Of a stretch of DNA of 64,000 nt, positions 1-8,313 are shown in pieces (position 1 is the stretch's first letter; each line of letters starts with the position of its first letter). The position numbers and the translations under genes were made by a program. Below the pieces are notes generated by a model. The model did not search any database, was not told the DNA's origin, and was given only the letters and a program-made list of their open reading frames with translations. Source of the DNA: JAGNKE01 sp965230245 (GTDB lineage Bacteria; Pseudomonadota; Alphaproteobacteria; Micavibrionales; Micavibrionaceae); NCBI GenBank assembly GCA_965230245.1, contig OZ246000.1, forward strand, positions 372,001 through 436,000. Direction: 5' to 3'.

Positions 1-541
1 CGCCGCTGAAAAGAAAAAGCCGTTGATCGTCGGCACAACGGGTCTGGACAAATCCGATGAAGAAGCCTTGCACGAAGCCGCGAAGGAAACAGTTATCGTC
101 TACAGCGCAAATATGAGCGTCGGCGTAAATATCCTTCAGGCTCTGGTTCAGCAGACTGCCGAACGTTTGGGGCTGGATTGGGATATCGAAATCTTCGAAG
201 CCCACCACAAATACAAGGTCGACTCCCCGTCAGGAACAGCCATTATGCTCGGAAAAGCCGCAGCCACAGGACGCGGCAAAAGTTTAGAAAATCTGGCCGT
301 CTATGAACGGTATGGCCGAATCGGAACACGCCCGTCAGGCACAATCGGCTTCGCCACCGCACGTGGCGGCGATGTCGTAGGTGAACACAAAGTCACCTTC
401 TATGGTGAAGGCGAACGCGTCGAACTCGGCCACATGGCAACCGATCGTTCCCTCTTTGCGAAAGGTGCTTTGCGCGCGGCTCTATGGACAAAAGACAAAC
501 AACCGGGTCTCTACTCCATGCGCGATGTTTTGGATCTTTAA
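1..541 (+). CDS. dapB: 4-hydroxy-tetrahydrodipicolinate reductase, C-terminal part (5' end outside window)
   Basis: Cytosolic enzyme of the diaminopimelate/lysine pathway that reduces the DapA product with NAD(P)H. The reading frame is open to the left edge, so only about the last 179 residues are present (the family is about 270 long). Visible are GTTG in the cofactor-binding half and the family signature EIFEAHHKYKVDSPSGTA, which carries the catalytic His-Lys region and substrate-binding SGT. The frame ends at a TAA, and nth follows 49 bp later on the same strand, so the two may be cotranscribed. Identification is firm; the true start cannot be seen. Confidence 0.96.
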   Translation, partial: AAEKKKPLIVGTTGLDKSDEEALHEAAKETVIVYSANMSVGVNILQALVQQTAERLGLDWDIEIFEAHHKYKVDSPSGTAIMLGKAAATGRGKSLENLAVYERYGRIGTRPSGTIGFATARGGDVVGEHKVTFYGEGERVELGHMATDRSLFAKGALRAALWTKDKQPGLYSMRDVLDL

Positions 542-590
542 GTCATTTTTGATTAGAGAAACTTAGAACAGAAACGGTGAAAGGCTAAGA

Positions 591-1232
591 ATGAAGAAAA
601 AAGATATCATTGAATTCTTCACTCGCCTTCGCGCCGAAAACCCAGAACCTAAAAGCGATCTCGAATATACAAATTCCTACACGCTTCTCGTAGCCGTCGT
701 CTTATCTGCACAATCCACCGACGCAGGCGTGAATAAGGCAACAAAAGAGCTTTTCAAGACGGTCGACTCGCCAAAAAAAATGGTCGCGCTCGGCATTGAC
801 CGCTTGAAAGACCACATCAAAACCATTGGCTTATACAACAACAAGGCCAAAAACGTAATCGCGCTTTCGGAGCAACTCATTGAAAAACATGACGGAAAAG
901 TTCCCGACACAAGAAAAGACCTCATCGCCCTGCCCGGTGTCGGCCGAAAAACCGCCAACGTTGTGTTGAACGTCGCCTTTGGCCAGCCGACTATGGCCGT
1001 CGATACGCATATCTACCGTGTCTCGAACCGAACAGGCCTCGCCCCCGGCGCAAACCCCGATAAAGTTGAACAAGCACTTTTGAAAGTCGTCCCCGATGAA
1101 TTCGGACTGCACGCCCACCACTGGCTTATTCTGTTAGGCCGATACACCTGTAAGGCACGTAAACCACTCTGTCACGAATGCCCTGTGTACGATTTGTGCG
1201 CGTATGAAGAAAAATTGCCGAAAGCACTATAA
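591..1232 (+). CDS. nth: Endonuclease III
   Basis: Base-excision-repair DNA glycosylase and AP lyase for oxidised pyrimidines. The 213 residues match the family length. The helix-hairpin-helix LPGVGRKTANVV contains the catalytic lysine, and the catalytic aspartate lies in AVDTHIYRVSNR. The C-terminus has the four cysteines of the [4Fe-4S] cluster with C-x6-C-x2-C-x5-C spacing. It follows dapB by 49 bp with no terminator between them. The ATG is preceded only by a weak purine stretch. Complete and ordinary. Confidence 0.97.
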   Translation: MKKKDIIEFFTRLRAENPEPKSDLEYTNSYTLLVAVVLSAQSTDAGVNKATKELFKTVDSPKKMVALGIDRLKDHIKTIGLYNNKAKNVIALSEQLIEKHDGKVPDTRKDLIALPGVGRKTANVVLNVAFGQPTMAVDTHIYRVSNRTGLAPGANPDKVEQALLKVVPDEFGLHAHHWLILLGRYTCKARKPLCHECPVYDLCAYEEKLPKAL

Positions 1233-1252
1233 GAAGAGTAACGAAAAAAACT

Positions 1253-1813
1253 CTATTCAGCGAACAGGAGCGCGAAGTCATTGTACCCCTTCGCATCAAG
1301 CAAGGCCGACACACAATCACGCCAGCCAATCGTCTCCTCACTCGGATCTCTGGGCCGTGCTTCTGAATGGATCACACGCTCGGCCGTATTGCGCCCGTCA
1401 TCTCCAAGGAAAAGATCGAGAACACAATCATCCGAACGGTACTGCCACAAAGAAACAGGAACATCGGAACGCACCAATTCGGGCGCATCAAATAAACGCA
1501 AAACCTGCTCACTCTCAAGCCCTAACAAGGCCTCATTGCGTTTCAGAACATCATCTTTGAGATCATAATGTGAAATCACAATATCCCGATCGCCTATTTG
1601 AAAGGGAAGCAAAAGAGCCAAGAACAAAACAAAGAACAAAACAAAGCTCAAAACACCAAGAACCGCAACGCCCCTAGCGATTGAAATACGCCTCTTGCAA
1701 GAACCAACAAAAAAAGAACGCGCCGGAATATAGTCCGGCACGCTTTTAAAAATCCTATCGATAAATCCCTTAAGACGATTGAGGCAAATATTGTCGTGCG
1801 TCTTAAACAACAT
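1253..1813 (-). CDS. Membrane-anchored protein with BamE/SmpA-like C-terminal segment
   Basis: A 186-residue protein with a basic N-terminus, one hydrophobic segment (about residues 48-72) and a soluble domain. The soluble part contains LLGLESEQVLRLFDAPELVR, then a VSLWQYRSDDCVLDLFL stretch. This resembles the pattern 'G-x-P-x4-R-x-E-x4-W-x-Y' in small SmpA/OmlA-fold lipoproteins of alphaproteobacteria; that link is an inference from pattern only. Two cysteines of the soluble part (DDC and RDC) could form a disulfide. It begins 37 bp after the bactofilin gene on the same strand and is probably cotranscribed with it. Function unknown. Confidence 0.7.
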   Translation of the reverse strand: MLFKTHDNICLNRLKGFIDRIFKSVPDYIPARSFFVGSCKRRISIARGVAVLGVLSFVLFFVLFLALLLPFQIGDRDIVISHYDLKDDVLKRNEALLGLESEQVLRLFDAPELVRSDVPVSLWQYRSDDCVLDLFLGDDGRNTAERVIHSEARPRDPSEETIGWRDCVSALLDAKGYNDFALLFAE

Positions 1814-1850
1814 CCATCCCTGTCCTCAACCAAATTGGCTTATAAGGTGA

Positions 1851-2723
1851 TTACTTCTTCGCATTCGCCTTTGTGAAGAAACCGCCTTCAACATTCGCAG
1901 GCTCTCTTCGCTCGCGCTTGGCAATGATGTCCTTTGCCTTTGCCATAGCGGACGCATCGGAACCGGCCTTGTACTTTTCAAGGCGCTTGTTACTGGCTTC
2001 AGCTTTCAACGGGGTCATTTTCCCGTCAAGAACGGCTCCTGATTCAACCTCAAGCTCGCGATAAGCAATAGACCCTGTGATCGCACCTGTGGAGCTGATT
2101 GTCAGGCGTCCGTTAACAGTGATGTCACCTTCAAAACGGCCTGCAATTGTAGCTTCCTCGATTTCGACTGTCCCATAGAACGTACCGCTTTCGAGGATCT
2201 CCAGAACTTTTGAGCCTTTCAGAGCGGCTTCGACAGTTCCTTCAACAACCAAATGATCACAAGCTTCAATCTCACCGGACATATTAATGCCGCGTCCGAT
2301 TGTCAATGTGCGGTCAGCAGCAGACAACGGAGCACTTTCATGTGATTGTGGCGGGACGTAAGAACCGGGATAAGCACCAGGAGTTCGCCCTGCAGGCTGG
2401 AACGGACGCTGAAAACTTCCGGTTCCGATATCAGCGGAACGGCCTTGCACTTCTACGTCATCAACATAGCTGTTGCGGGACGAAAACATCGAAGGGGCTT
2501 CATCCTGCTCTTCAGCTACATCATCTTCCTGCCCTTCAATCTCATGCTCAAGCTCGAATTGCTCTTCCTGCTGCTCTTCACGCTCTTCAGCCGCAATTTC
2601 CTCGGCTCTTCTTTTACTGCTGCTCGGCTTTCTCGCTTCGCGGCTCCTGTAGTCCGGCGCAGAAGACTGTGTTTTGTCTTTCTGCTCAGTATCTTGTACT
2701 TCTGATCTCACACGATGAAACAT
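1851..2723 (-). CDS. Bactofilin-family polymer-forming protein with long acidic N-terminus
   Basis: Bactofilins polymerise into membrane-associated filaments that scaffold cell-wall or polarity enzymes. In this 290-residue protein the bactofilin beta-helix core runs from about residue 135 to 240 (TLTIGRGINMSGEIEACDHL onwards, with repeating V-x-G and I-x-G turns such as VVEGTVEA, ITVNGRLTI and ITGSIAY). Before it lies about 130 residues of low-complexity sequence that is strongly acidic (runs of Glu/Gln) and then Pro/Gly-rich. After it comes a basic tail. Typical bactofilins have short flanks, so the N-terminal extension is unusual. The downstream membrane protein is probably in the same operon. 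Confidence 0.88.
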   Translation of the reverse strand: MFHRVRSEVQDTEQKDKTQSSAPDYRSREARKPSSSKRRAEEIAAEEREEQQEEQFELEHEIEGQEDDVAEEQDEAPSMFSSRNSYVDDVEVQGRSADIGTGSFQRPFQPAGRTPGAYPGSYVPPQSHESAPLSAADRTLTIGRGINMSGEIEACDHLVVEGTVEAALKGSKVLEILESGTFYGTVEIEEATIAGRFEGDITVNGRLTISSTGAITGSIAYRELEVESGAVLDGKMTPLKAEASNKRLEKYKAGSDASAMAKAKDIIAKRERREPANVEGGFFTKANAKK

Positions 2724-2939
2724 AATTGACGCACCTTTCCAATTGATTAAACTGAGTACGAAGAACGCGGTTTGCGCCCCTCAAAAATCCGATATAACTG
2801 TTTGAATAATTAAAACGGTATCACGGGTTATTTACCCCCGCAAGACTCGATTCGCACTTTTCCCCAGACAAAAATTTATCAGTTTGATATTACTGATTTT
2901 TATTTTTATATTTTTTGCAGCGCCAAAAAGGATACCACA

Positions 2940-3929
2940 ATGCCCGTACGACTTCTGGAAATTGCTGCATCAGACAGCCTCTTCTCTACAATTAAGGAAA
3001 CTGCCGAAAAACACGAGGCCATTGACTTATGGCATAGTTCAAAAAACAAAGACGGACGACGCAACGTACGTATTCTTGTTGATATTGACCAACAACAGGA
3101 ACTCATGGATGACCTGCAAAAGAAATTCAGTCGCGAGAAAAACTGGCGCATTGTCGTAACGCCTGTTGATGCGACACTGCCAAAACACGAAGACAAAAAA
3201 GACGGCAATAAGAGTAAAATCGTCCGCGGCAATATCACGCGCGAAGAACTCTACACAGATATCCGCAAAGGCACACGCATAGACCAGAACTTCATTCTTT
3301 TGGTGATTTTATCGACAATCGTGGCTGCAATCGGATTGATCAACGATAATGTGGCCGTTGTCATCGGTGCAATGGTCATCGCCCCCCTGCTCGGCCCAAA
3401 TATTGCACTAGCTTTTGCGTCGGCTTTGGGTGACAAAGACCTGATAAAAGTCTCAATCCTCACCAATGCCACAGGACTGGGAATTACCCTGCTCGCAGCA
3501 ATTCTGGGCGGCGTCCTCCTGAACTTGGACTTGAACAGTCATGAATTGATGAGCCGTACCGAAATCGGGGTAGACGGACTCGTCCTCGCTTTCGCATCAG
3601 GCGCAGCGGGCGTGCTATCCATCACGACGGGTTTATCTGGAACCTTAGTCGGTGTCATGGTTGCAGTGGCCCTGATGCCGCCTGCCGTCGCATTCGGGCT
3701 CATGCTAGGCGCAGGTCATTTCGATCTGGCGTATGGTGCAGGACTTCTGTTGGCGGCAAACGTGGTCTGTGTGAATATCGCCGCGCAAATCATGTTTCTG
3801 GTGCGCGGGTTCAAACCGCGCACATGGTACATGCGTAAAAAATCCGAACAATCGGTCAAAACAAATATTGCTGTATGGCTAATTATGCTGGCTATCATAA
3901 TTGCCCTGATTTATCTGCGGTCGCAATAA
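2940..3929 (+). CDS. DUF389 (TIGR00341-type) membrane protein
   Basis: A 329-residue protein with a soluble N-terminal domain (about residues 1-110) followed by about six hydrophobic segments. The membrane part contains the DUF389 hallmark NVAVVIGAMVIAPLLGPNIA and a later glycine-rich LSGTLVGVMVAVALMPPAVA. The family is widespread and its molecular function is not established; a transport role is often assumed. Its upstream region (2724-2939) is shared with the divergent bactofilin gene. It converges on the gene ending at 3949, with no visible terminator between them. Confidence 0.88.
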   Translation: MPVRLLEIAASDSLFSTIKETAEKHEAIDLWHSSKNKDGRRNVRILVDIDQQQELMDDLQKKFSREKNWRIVVTPVDATLPKHEDKKDGNKSKIVRGNITREELYTDIRKGTRIDQNFILLVILSTIVAAIGLINDNVAVVIGAMVIAPLLGPNIALAFASALGDKDLIKVSILTNATGLGITLLAAILGGVLLNLDLNSHELMSRTEIGVDGLVLAFASGAAGVLSITTGLSGTLVGVMVAVALMPPAVAFGLMLGAGHFDLAYGAGLLLAANVVCVNIAAQIMFLVRGFKPRTWYMRKKSEQSVKTNIAVWLIMLAIIIALIYLRSQ

Positions 3930-3948
3930 GCGCACAAAAACAGCGTAA

Positions 3949-4713
3949 TTACATTTCGGGGAACGGATAAATCTGCATGACGGCAGTCGCGCGGCGTTCA
4001 TCCTCAATCGGTGATAAATACTGATCAGGCACCTCATGGTCGCACCCTTCAACATGGTCATGCCCGTCCGAAGTAAAGAGCGTGTAGGAACCACCCGGCG
4101 CATACCAAAGATTACCCTGTTCGTCAGGGAAAACCGTCCCGTCATGGCTTGGTGTGAAATTCAGAAAATACCCCGGTAAAATGCTTTGATCACCTAGCAG
4201 ATGCGGATAACCGCCGTGACGGTGAAAACCGGGCTCCTCGCGCTGATCAAAACGACCATCACCACGCACCCAGAACCCTTTATAAGCACGTGGGAAGACC
4301 TGGTCGACAGCATCCGGCATTTTGGTCAGACAATTTTTCCATTCATTCATCAGGCGCTGCTGTTCGGGATCGGCCAGCTTTGACGCCCGTTCGGAGAATT
4401 CATGATTAATCAGGCGCCTGATGGTCATTCCGTTATTCAGCCCCGTCGGCCCGAACGGTTCGGCTTCAAGACTGAAACGCCCATGTTCTAAAATATAAGC
4501 ATGCGGAAAACCCAGAATATCCTTTGAAACATCTGCAGCATCGATCTGAACGCAATTCACATCACCGCCAATCAAATCCACAGCTTGACGCAAGGCCTGC
4601 GCATCCATAGTCGGAACCTTGATCGCACGAATATGTCCCGGCAAATCATCCCGATCCGCCGAAATCGTATGACGCTCGCAATTATCCCAATCGATTTTTG
4701 TCTGTAGTTGCAT
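3949..4713 (-). CDS. Hypothetical 254-residue protein
   Basis: Not recognised. It has no signal peptide or membrane segment, so it is probably cytoplasmic. The C-terminal half is rich in His, Gly and aromatic residues, with HRHGGYPHLLGD, a NFTPSHDGTVFPDEQGN stretch and TSDGHDHVEGCDHE. The clustered histidines and acids could bind metal, but no known metal-site motif is clear. The ATG is followed by MQLQTKIDW. It is a single gene between the convergent DUF389 gene and uvrC, 105 bp from the uvrC stop. Codon use matches its neighbours, so it is very probably a real gene. Confidence 0.75.
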   Translation of the reverse strand: MQLQTKIDWDNCERHTISADRDDLPGHIRAIKVPTMDAQALRQAVDLIGGDVNCVQIDAADVSKDILGFPHAYILEHGRFSLEAEPFGPTGLNNGMTIRRLINHEFSERASKLADPEQQRLMNEWKNCLTKMPDAVDQVFPRAYKGFWVRGDGRFDQREEPGFHRHGGYPHLLGDQSILPGYFLNFTPSHDGTVFPDEQGNLWYAPGGSYTLFTSDGHDHVEGCDHEVPDQYLSPIEDERRATAVMQIYPFPEM

Positions 4714-4818
4714 TGGACACCCTCTGTCCGTGTACTTCTTATTATGGCAAGTATATTAGACAATTTCACGTTATATTGTCCAGAGATATACTAAACGCAA
4801 ACTCTAGCCGTTAACACG

Positions 4819-6678
4819 CTAACTCTGGAAATGATCATAAATCTTTTGCGCAACTGACCTTGAAATCCCTTCAACCTTCTCAAGATCTTCTATTCCAGCC
4901 ACCGAAACGGCCTTCGCAGAACCGAAATACGCCAATAAGGCTTTTTTACGCTTTGCTCCGATACCCGCAATCTCATCCAAAGGCGACGTGACCATCTGTT
5001 TCTGACGCTTTGCCCGATGCGTCCCGATTGCAAAACGGTGCGCTTCATCCCTCAATCTTTGTAAGAAATGCAAGACGGGGTCATTGATAGGCAACTGAAA
5101 GACTCCACGCCCTTCCATAAAAAACTTCTCGCGCCCCGCATCTCTGTCGGGCCCCTTGGCTATTGCTACCATCCTGACATCGTCAAAGACGCCGCACTCC
5201 TGCAGAACCTCCTTACAGGCGTTATATTGCCCCAAACCACCATCAATCAGCAGCAGATCCGGCCAATTCTGTTTATTTCCCTCTTCCAGCTCCTTTAACG
5301 CGCGTTTGAAACGGCGGGAGAGAACCTCCCGCATCATACCGTAATCATCCGCAGCATCCGCGGTTTTGATATTAAATTTGCGGTAAGCATTTTTGATAAA
5401 ACCGTCCTGCCCCGCAACTATCATAGCCCCCACCATATTCGTGCCCGAAATATGGCTGTTATCATAAACCTCAATCCTTTCAGGTGTATCCTCAAGCTCG
5501 AACAACTCGGCCACACCCTCCAGCAACTTTTGCTGACCCGCATTTATCGCAATATTGCGGGATAAGGCTTCCTTCGCATTATTGACAACAAACTCGATCA
5601 ATTTGACCTTCTTGCCGCGCGATGGCTTTGCAATACGGACTTTGCGCTCTGCTAGCGTCGAAAGCGCTTCTTCAAGCAATGTTCTATCCGTCGGCGTGTG
5701 ACTCACCGTAACATCTGGCGGCACCATCTTCCCGTGATAAAATTGAGCAATAAAGGCCGACAGAATATCTTCAGGCGTATCTTCGGCCTGATGCTTCGGA
5801 AAATACGAACGATTCCCGAAATTCTGCCCGCCGCGAAAAAAGAAAACCTGAACACAACTTCGCCCCGCTTGCTGATAAAACCCGAACACATCGGTATCAC
5901 CGACATCGATATTGATATGCTGGTTCGCCTGCACACTACTAAGAGCCCTAATACGGTCACGGTACCGCGCCGCACCTTCATAATCCATATCCGCGCTGGC
6001 CTGCTCCATTTTACGATTCAGGCGCTCCTGCACCTCACGGCTCTTGCCCGTCATAAAATCATACGCCCCGGAGACCTGCTCCGCATACTCCGCCTGACTG
6101 ACATAATCAACACATGGCGCTGTACATCTCTTGATGTGGTATTGCAGACAAGGGCGAGAACGCTGCTCAAAATAATGATCCGTACAATTGCGCAGCAAAA
6201 ACGCACGCTGTAAAACCGAAATCGTGCGGTTGACTGCACCTGCACTCGCAAAGGGGCCAAAATATTCACCTTTAATTTTCTTCGCACCGCGATGTTTTAG
6301 GATTTGCGGATACTCATGATCTTCACGGATCAGGATATAGGGAAACGATTTATCATCACGCAGCAAAATATTGTATTTCGGCTGAAGCTTCTTAATCAAG
6401 TTTGACTCAAGTAAAAGCGCCTCAGCTTCCGTATGCGTGGTAATGAATTCCATCCGCCGCGTCAGGGCAATCATGCGCTGCAGACGCACAGGAAGCTTCA
6501 TATAATTGAGGTAGGACGACACCCGCTTTTTCATAGACTTCGCCTTCCCGACATAAAGAACCTCGCCATCTGAAGCAATCATGCGGTATACGCCAGGAGA
6601 CTGCGACAAGGTTTGGGTAGCACTGCGAATAGCCTCCAAACCTGTATCCAATGATGATGTTTTATCGTCTTCCGACAT
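4819..6678 (-). CDS. uvrC: UvrABC excinuclease subunit C
   Basis: Makes the dual incision in nucleotide excision repair. The 619 residues match the family. The N-terminal GIY-YIG nuclease is seen as SPGVYRM...VLYVGKAKSMKKRVSSYL (about residues 28-60). A UVR helix pair follows (about 205-240), then the UvrC RNase-H-like nuclease domain with VYDNSHISGTNMVGAMIV and LLIDGGLGQ. The C-terminus ends in tandem helix-hairpin-helix motifs (IAGIGAKRKKALLAYFG and VEGISRSVAQKIYDHF). It stands alone here; uvrB is 53 kb away at the other end of the window. Confidence 0.97.
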   Translation of the reverse strand: MSEDDKTSSLDTGLEAIRSATQTLSQSPGVYRMIASDGEVLYVGKAKSMKKRVSSYLNYMKLPVRLQRMIALTRRMEFITTHTEAEALLLESNLIKKLQPKYNILLRDDKSFPYILIREDHEYPQILKHRGAKKIKGEYFGPFASAGAVNRTISVLQRAFLLRNCTDHYFEQRSRPCLQYHIKRCTAPCVDYVSQAEYAEQVSGAYDFMTGKSREVQERLNRKMEQASADMDYEGAARYRDRIRALSSVQANQHINIDVGDTDVFGFYQQAGRSCVQVFFFRGGQNFGNRSYFPKHQAEDTPEDILSAFIAQFYHGKMVPPDVTVSHTPTDRTLLEEALSTLAERKVRIAKPSRGKKVKLIEFVVNNAKEALSRNIAINAGQQKLLEGVAELFELEDTPERIEVYDNSHISGTNMVGAMIVAGQDGFIKNAYRKFNIKTADAADDYGMMREVLSRRFKRALKELEEGNKQNWPDLLLIDGGLGQYNACKEVLQECGVFDDVRMVAIAKGPDRDAGREKFFMEGRGVFQLPINDPVLHFLQRLRDEAHRFAIGTHRAKRQKQMVTSPLDEIAGIGAKRKKALLAYFGSAKAVSVAGIEDLEKVEGISRSVAQKIYDHFQS

Positions 6679-6881
6679 AACGATTCGTAAACCTCAAAGC
6701 AGAAATTAATACGATCGTAGGCAGCAAGCCAACACGACCTGAAAACAAAATAACCCTAAAAGCAAAAAAAGAAAATCCGCTGTTTCCCTGAGGTTTAAAC
6801 GAGAAATGACGCAAACTGTAAAACCAAAACAAAAACAGCCTGCAAATACAAAAATCGAAACACTTGCCATATTTAAATTAA

Positions 6882-6901
6882 TAGTTGCAATATATCAACT
6901 A
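6882..6901. promoter_or_regulatory. Dyad upstream of the pentapeptide gene
   Basis: TAGTTG and CAACTA arms face each other across an 8-bp AT-rich centre, 23 bp before the pentapeptide gene. A TTGCCA hexamer at 6864-6869 could be the -35 element, which would put the dyad over the -10 region. The size fits a homodimeric repressor site, and the MarR-type regulator encoded 0.9 kb downstream is one candidate binder. In AT-rich sequence a 6-bp dyad can occur by chance. Confidence 0.3.
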
Positions 6902-6924
6902 ATCATGAAATTAAGGAGATCGAA

Positions 6925-7527
6925 ATGAAACCCATAGCGCTTACAAATACATTAACCGGCGAAACCATTTTCGAAGGACACTTCAACTCTCTAACGGAGT
7001 GTCTGGAAACAGCTGTTGCAGAAAATATTGCTCTTACTGGCCTAGACATGAGTTTCACAAATCTTTCAAATGCCAATCTGGACAACGCAACCATCTCCGG
7101 CTGCATCTTCAAAAACACAAATCTCTGCGGCGCCAACCTTTCCGAATCTAAGATCGTGGAATCAGATTTTACAAACGCCCTCCTCTGCAACACTTGCATA
7201 TGTGAAACTGATTTGAAAAAAAATGATTTCTCAATGACACTCTTCGGTGGAACAGACATAGCCGGATCAAGACTGTCTGAGTGCAAGTTTTCAACTCTAT
7301 CTTCTTTAGATCTTAATTATTACGATGCGTCTGTGATCACCAACTGCATTTTCGAATGCCCTGATAAAACGCAAGCTGTATTTAATCACGCACCGATCAT
7401 TGTAAAAGGCTTGTTTGAAAAAACTCTTGCAGTTTTTGACGAAAAAATAAAATTTGGAACCTCCTTGTATGCAAAGGAAAACGCTCTTAATTTTTTCACA
7501 GAAATAATCCGAATTAAGTCTATTTAG
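6925..7527 (+). CDS. Pentapeptide-repeat protein
   Basis: A 200-residue protein. Residues 1-35 form a short lead-in (LTNTLTGETIFEGHFNSL) typical of stand-alone pentapeptide proteins. About residues 38-115 then follow the A(D/N)LxX rhythm, with elements such as NLSNANLDNATI, NTNLCGANLSESKI and VESDFTNALL, which fold as a right-handed quadrilateral beta-helix. The rhythm decays toward the C-terminus (about residues 120-200). Some relatives mimic DNA and protect gyrase, but nothing here shows that role. A strong ribosome site, AAGGAG, precedes the ATG. The gene and its surroundings are AT-rich compared with uvrC, which suggests acquisition. Confidence 0.85.
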   Translation: MKPIALTNTLTGETIFEGHFNSLTECLETAVAENIALTGLDMSFTNLSNANLDNATISGCIFKNTNLCGANLSESKIVESDFTNALLCNTCICETDLKKNDFSMTLFGGTDIAGSRLSECKFSTLSSLDLNYYDASVITNCIFECPDKTQAVFNHAPIIVKGLFEKTLAVFDEKIKFGTSLYAKENALNFFTEIIRIKSI

Positions 7528-7612
7528 CATAACCCAAGGTTTTACTTATATTTCTTGACAATTTTGAGTATAGTAGCTAAAACTGATGTACTCATTATGT
7601 ATAACCGTGTGT

Positions 7613-7641
7613 TGACTTTAATGCCGAACTCGGCATTAATT
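7613..7641 (+). promoter_or_regulatory. Sigma-70-like promoter with a palindromic operator in its spacer
   Basis: TTGACT (7613-7618) and TTAATT (7636-7641) are 17 bp apart, a good -35/-10 spacing. A near-perfect palindrome at 7618-7639 (arms TTAATGCCGA and TCGGCATTAA around AC) fills the spacer. A repressor there would block RNA polymerase. The first genes downstream are a 66-codon frame and a MarR-type regulator, so autorepression is the simplest model. The promoter match is by eye; the palindrome is exact. Confidence 0.6.
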
Positions 7642-7655
7642 CTGGGGTAATTGAG

Positions 7656-7856
7656 ATGAACATATATGTCTCGTGTAGTAACTTATTTGCTATTAATATA
7701 GCTGTTGAAAAACAGTTTGGGAGTCAGCCTTTTTTTTCACCAAAAACTTGCAACGGCGAAACTGTCATAGACCTCCCCTACACGCAGATAATATTTACAC
7801 CTCATCGGGTAATGAAAAGAACACCGGATACTTTAAATGAACCAGGAACTGACTGA
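7656..7856 (+). CDS. Small hypothetical protein preceding the MarR-type gene
   Basis: A 66-residue frame that starts 14 bp after the promoter/operator described at 7613-7641. GGGG lies 9 nt before its ATG. Its end overlaps the start of the MarR-type gene by 20 bp, which suggests translational coupling. No domain is recognised. It has two cysteines near the N-terminus (SCSN) and one at about residue 32. Its position as the first frame of an operator-controlled transcript is the main support. It could also be a leader without protein function. Confidence 0.45.
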   Translation: MNIYVSCSNLFAINIAVEKQFGSQPFFSPKTCNGETVIDLPYTQIIFTPHRVMKRTPDTLNEPGTD

Positions 7857-8193
7857 CTTCTCACACCTGCTTCGTGAGTTGCAAAAAATAGATACGGAAT
7901 TCCCCCTGCAATATGCCGTGTGCTTTTGCGAAATCGCGCGCGAAGAAGGTATGTCTTTAACCCACTTATCAGCAAGAACGGGCATGCCCCTCTCGACCGT
8001 CTCGAGGGTCGTCGGAGCGCTTTCAAAAAAACGGCAAAAGGGAAAACCTTACGGGCTGGTGAAGGTCTCCATATCCAGCACTGAACGCCGCAGAAAAGAG
8101 CTATACCTAACCGCCCGTGGCAAAATGGTCATTGAGAACCTGACCAGCATCATAAAAGACATGAAAACAGGCGCATCACAGATTGCATCATAG
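7837..8193 (+). CDS. MarR-family winged-helix transcriptional regulator
   Basis: A 118-residue DNA-binding protein. The helix-turn-helix is LTHLSARTGMPLSTVSRVVGAL (about residues 44-65). It is followed by a wing with GLVKVSISSTERRRKELYLTARGK, the usual MarR arrangement in which a D/E-x-R-R-x-K beta-hairpin precedes 'LT-x-G'. It is slightly shorter than typical MarR proteins (about 140), mainly in the N-terminal dimerisation helix. The palindrome at 7618-7639 upstream is a likely self-binding site. It lies just before tRNA-Leu in an AT-rich block. The effector is unknown. Confidence 0.8.
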   Translation: MNQELTDFSHLLRELQKIDTEFPLQYAVCFCEIAREEGMSLTHLSARTGMPLSTVSRVVGALSKKRQKGKPYGLVKVSISSTERRRKELYLTARGKMVIENLTSIIKDMKTGASQIAS

Positions 8194-8227
8194 AAATAAC
8201 TATGCTTATGTATTCTGGCTTTTAAGC

Positions 8228-8313
8228 GGGCCTGTGGCGGAATGGTAGACGCTGCGGACTTAAAATCCGTTGTCCTTGCGGACGTGGGGGTTCAAGTCCC
8301 CCCAGGCCCACCA
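8228..8313 (+). tRNA. tRNA-Leu(UAA)
   Basis: The acceptor stem GGGCCTG pairs with CAGGCCC, followed by A and an encoded CCA. The anticodon stem GCGGA/TCCGT closes the loop CTTAAAA, giving anticodon UAA. A long variable arm (TTGTCCTTGCGGAC), as in class II tRNAs, precedes a T-arm with GGTTCAAGTCC. It decodes UUA and UUG. A diverged 39-bp repeat lies 27 bp downstream, and the same repeat recurs at 15274 behind a tRNA-like 3' end. Confidence 0.96.

Noticed and set aside
1204..1560. Plus-strand frames at 1204-1568 opposite the membrane-anchored protein gene
   Set aside because: They are in the shadow of the minus-strand gene 1253-1813, which has a clear membrane helix and plausible soluble domain. 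The plus frames look like random Arg/Ser-rich sequence.
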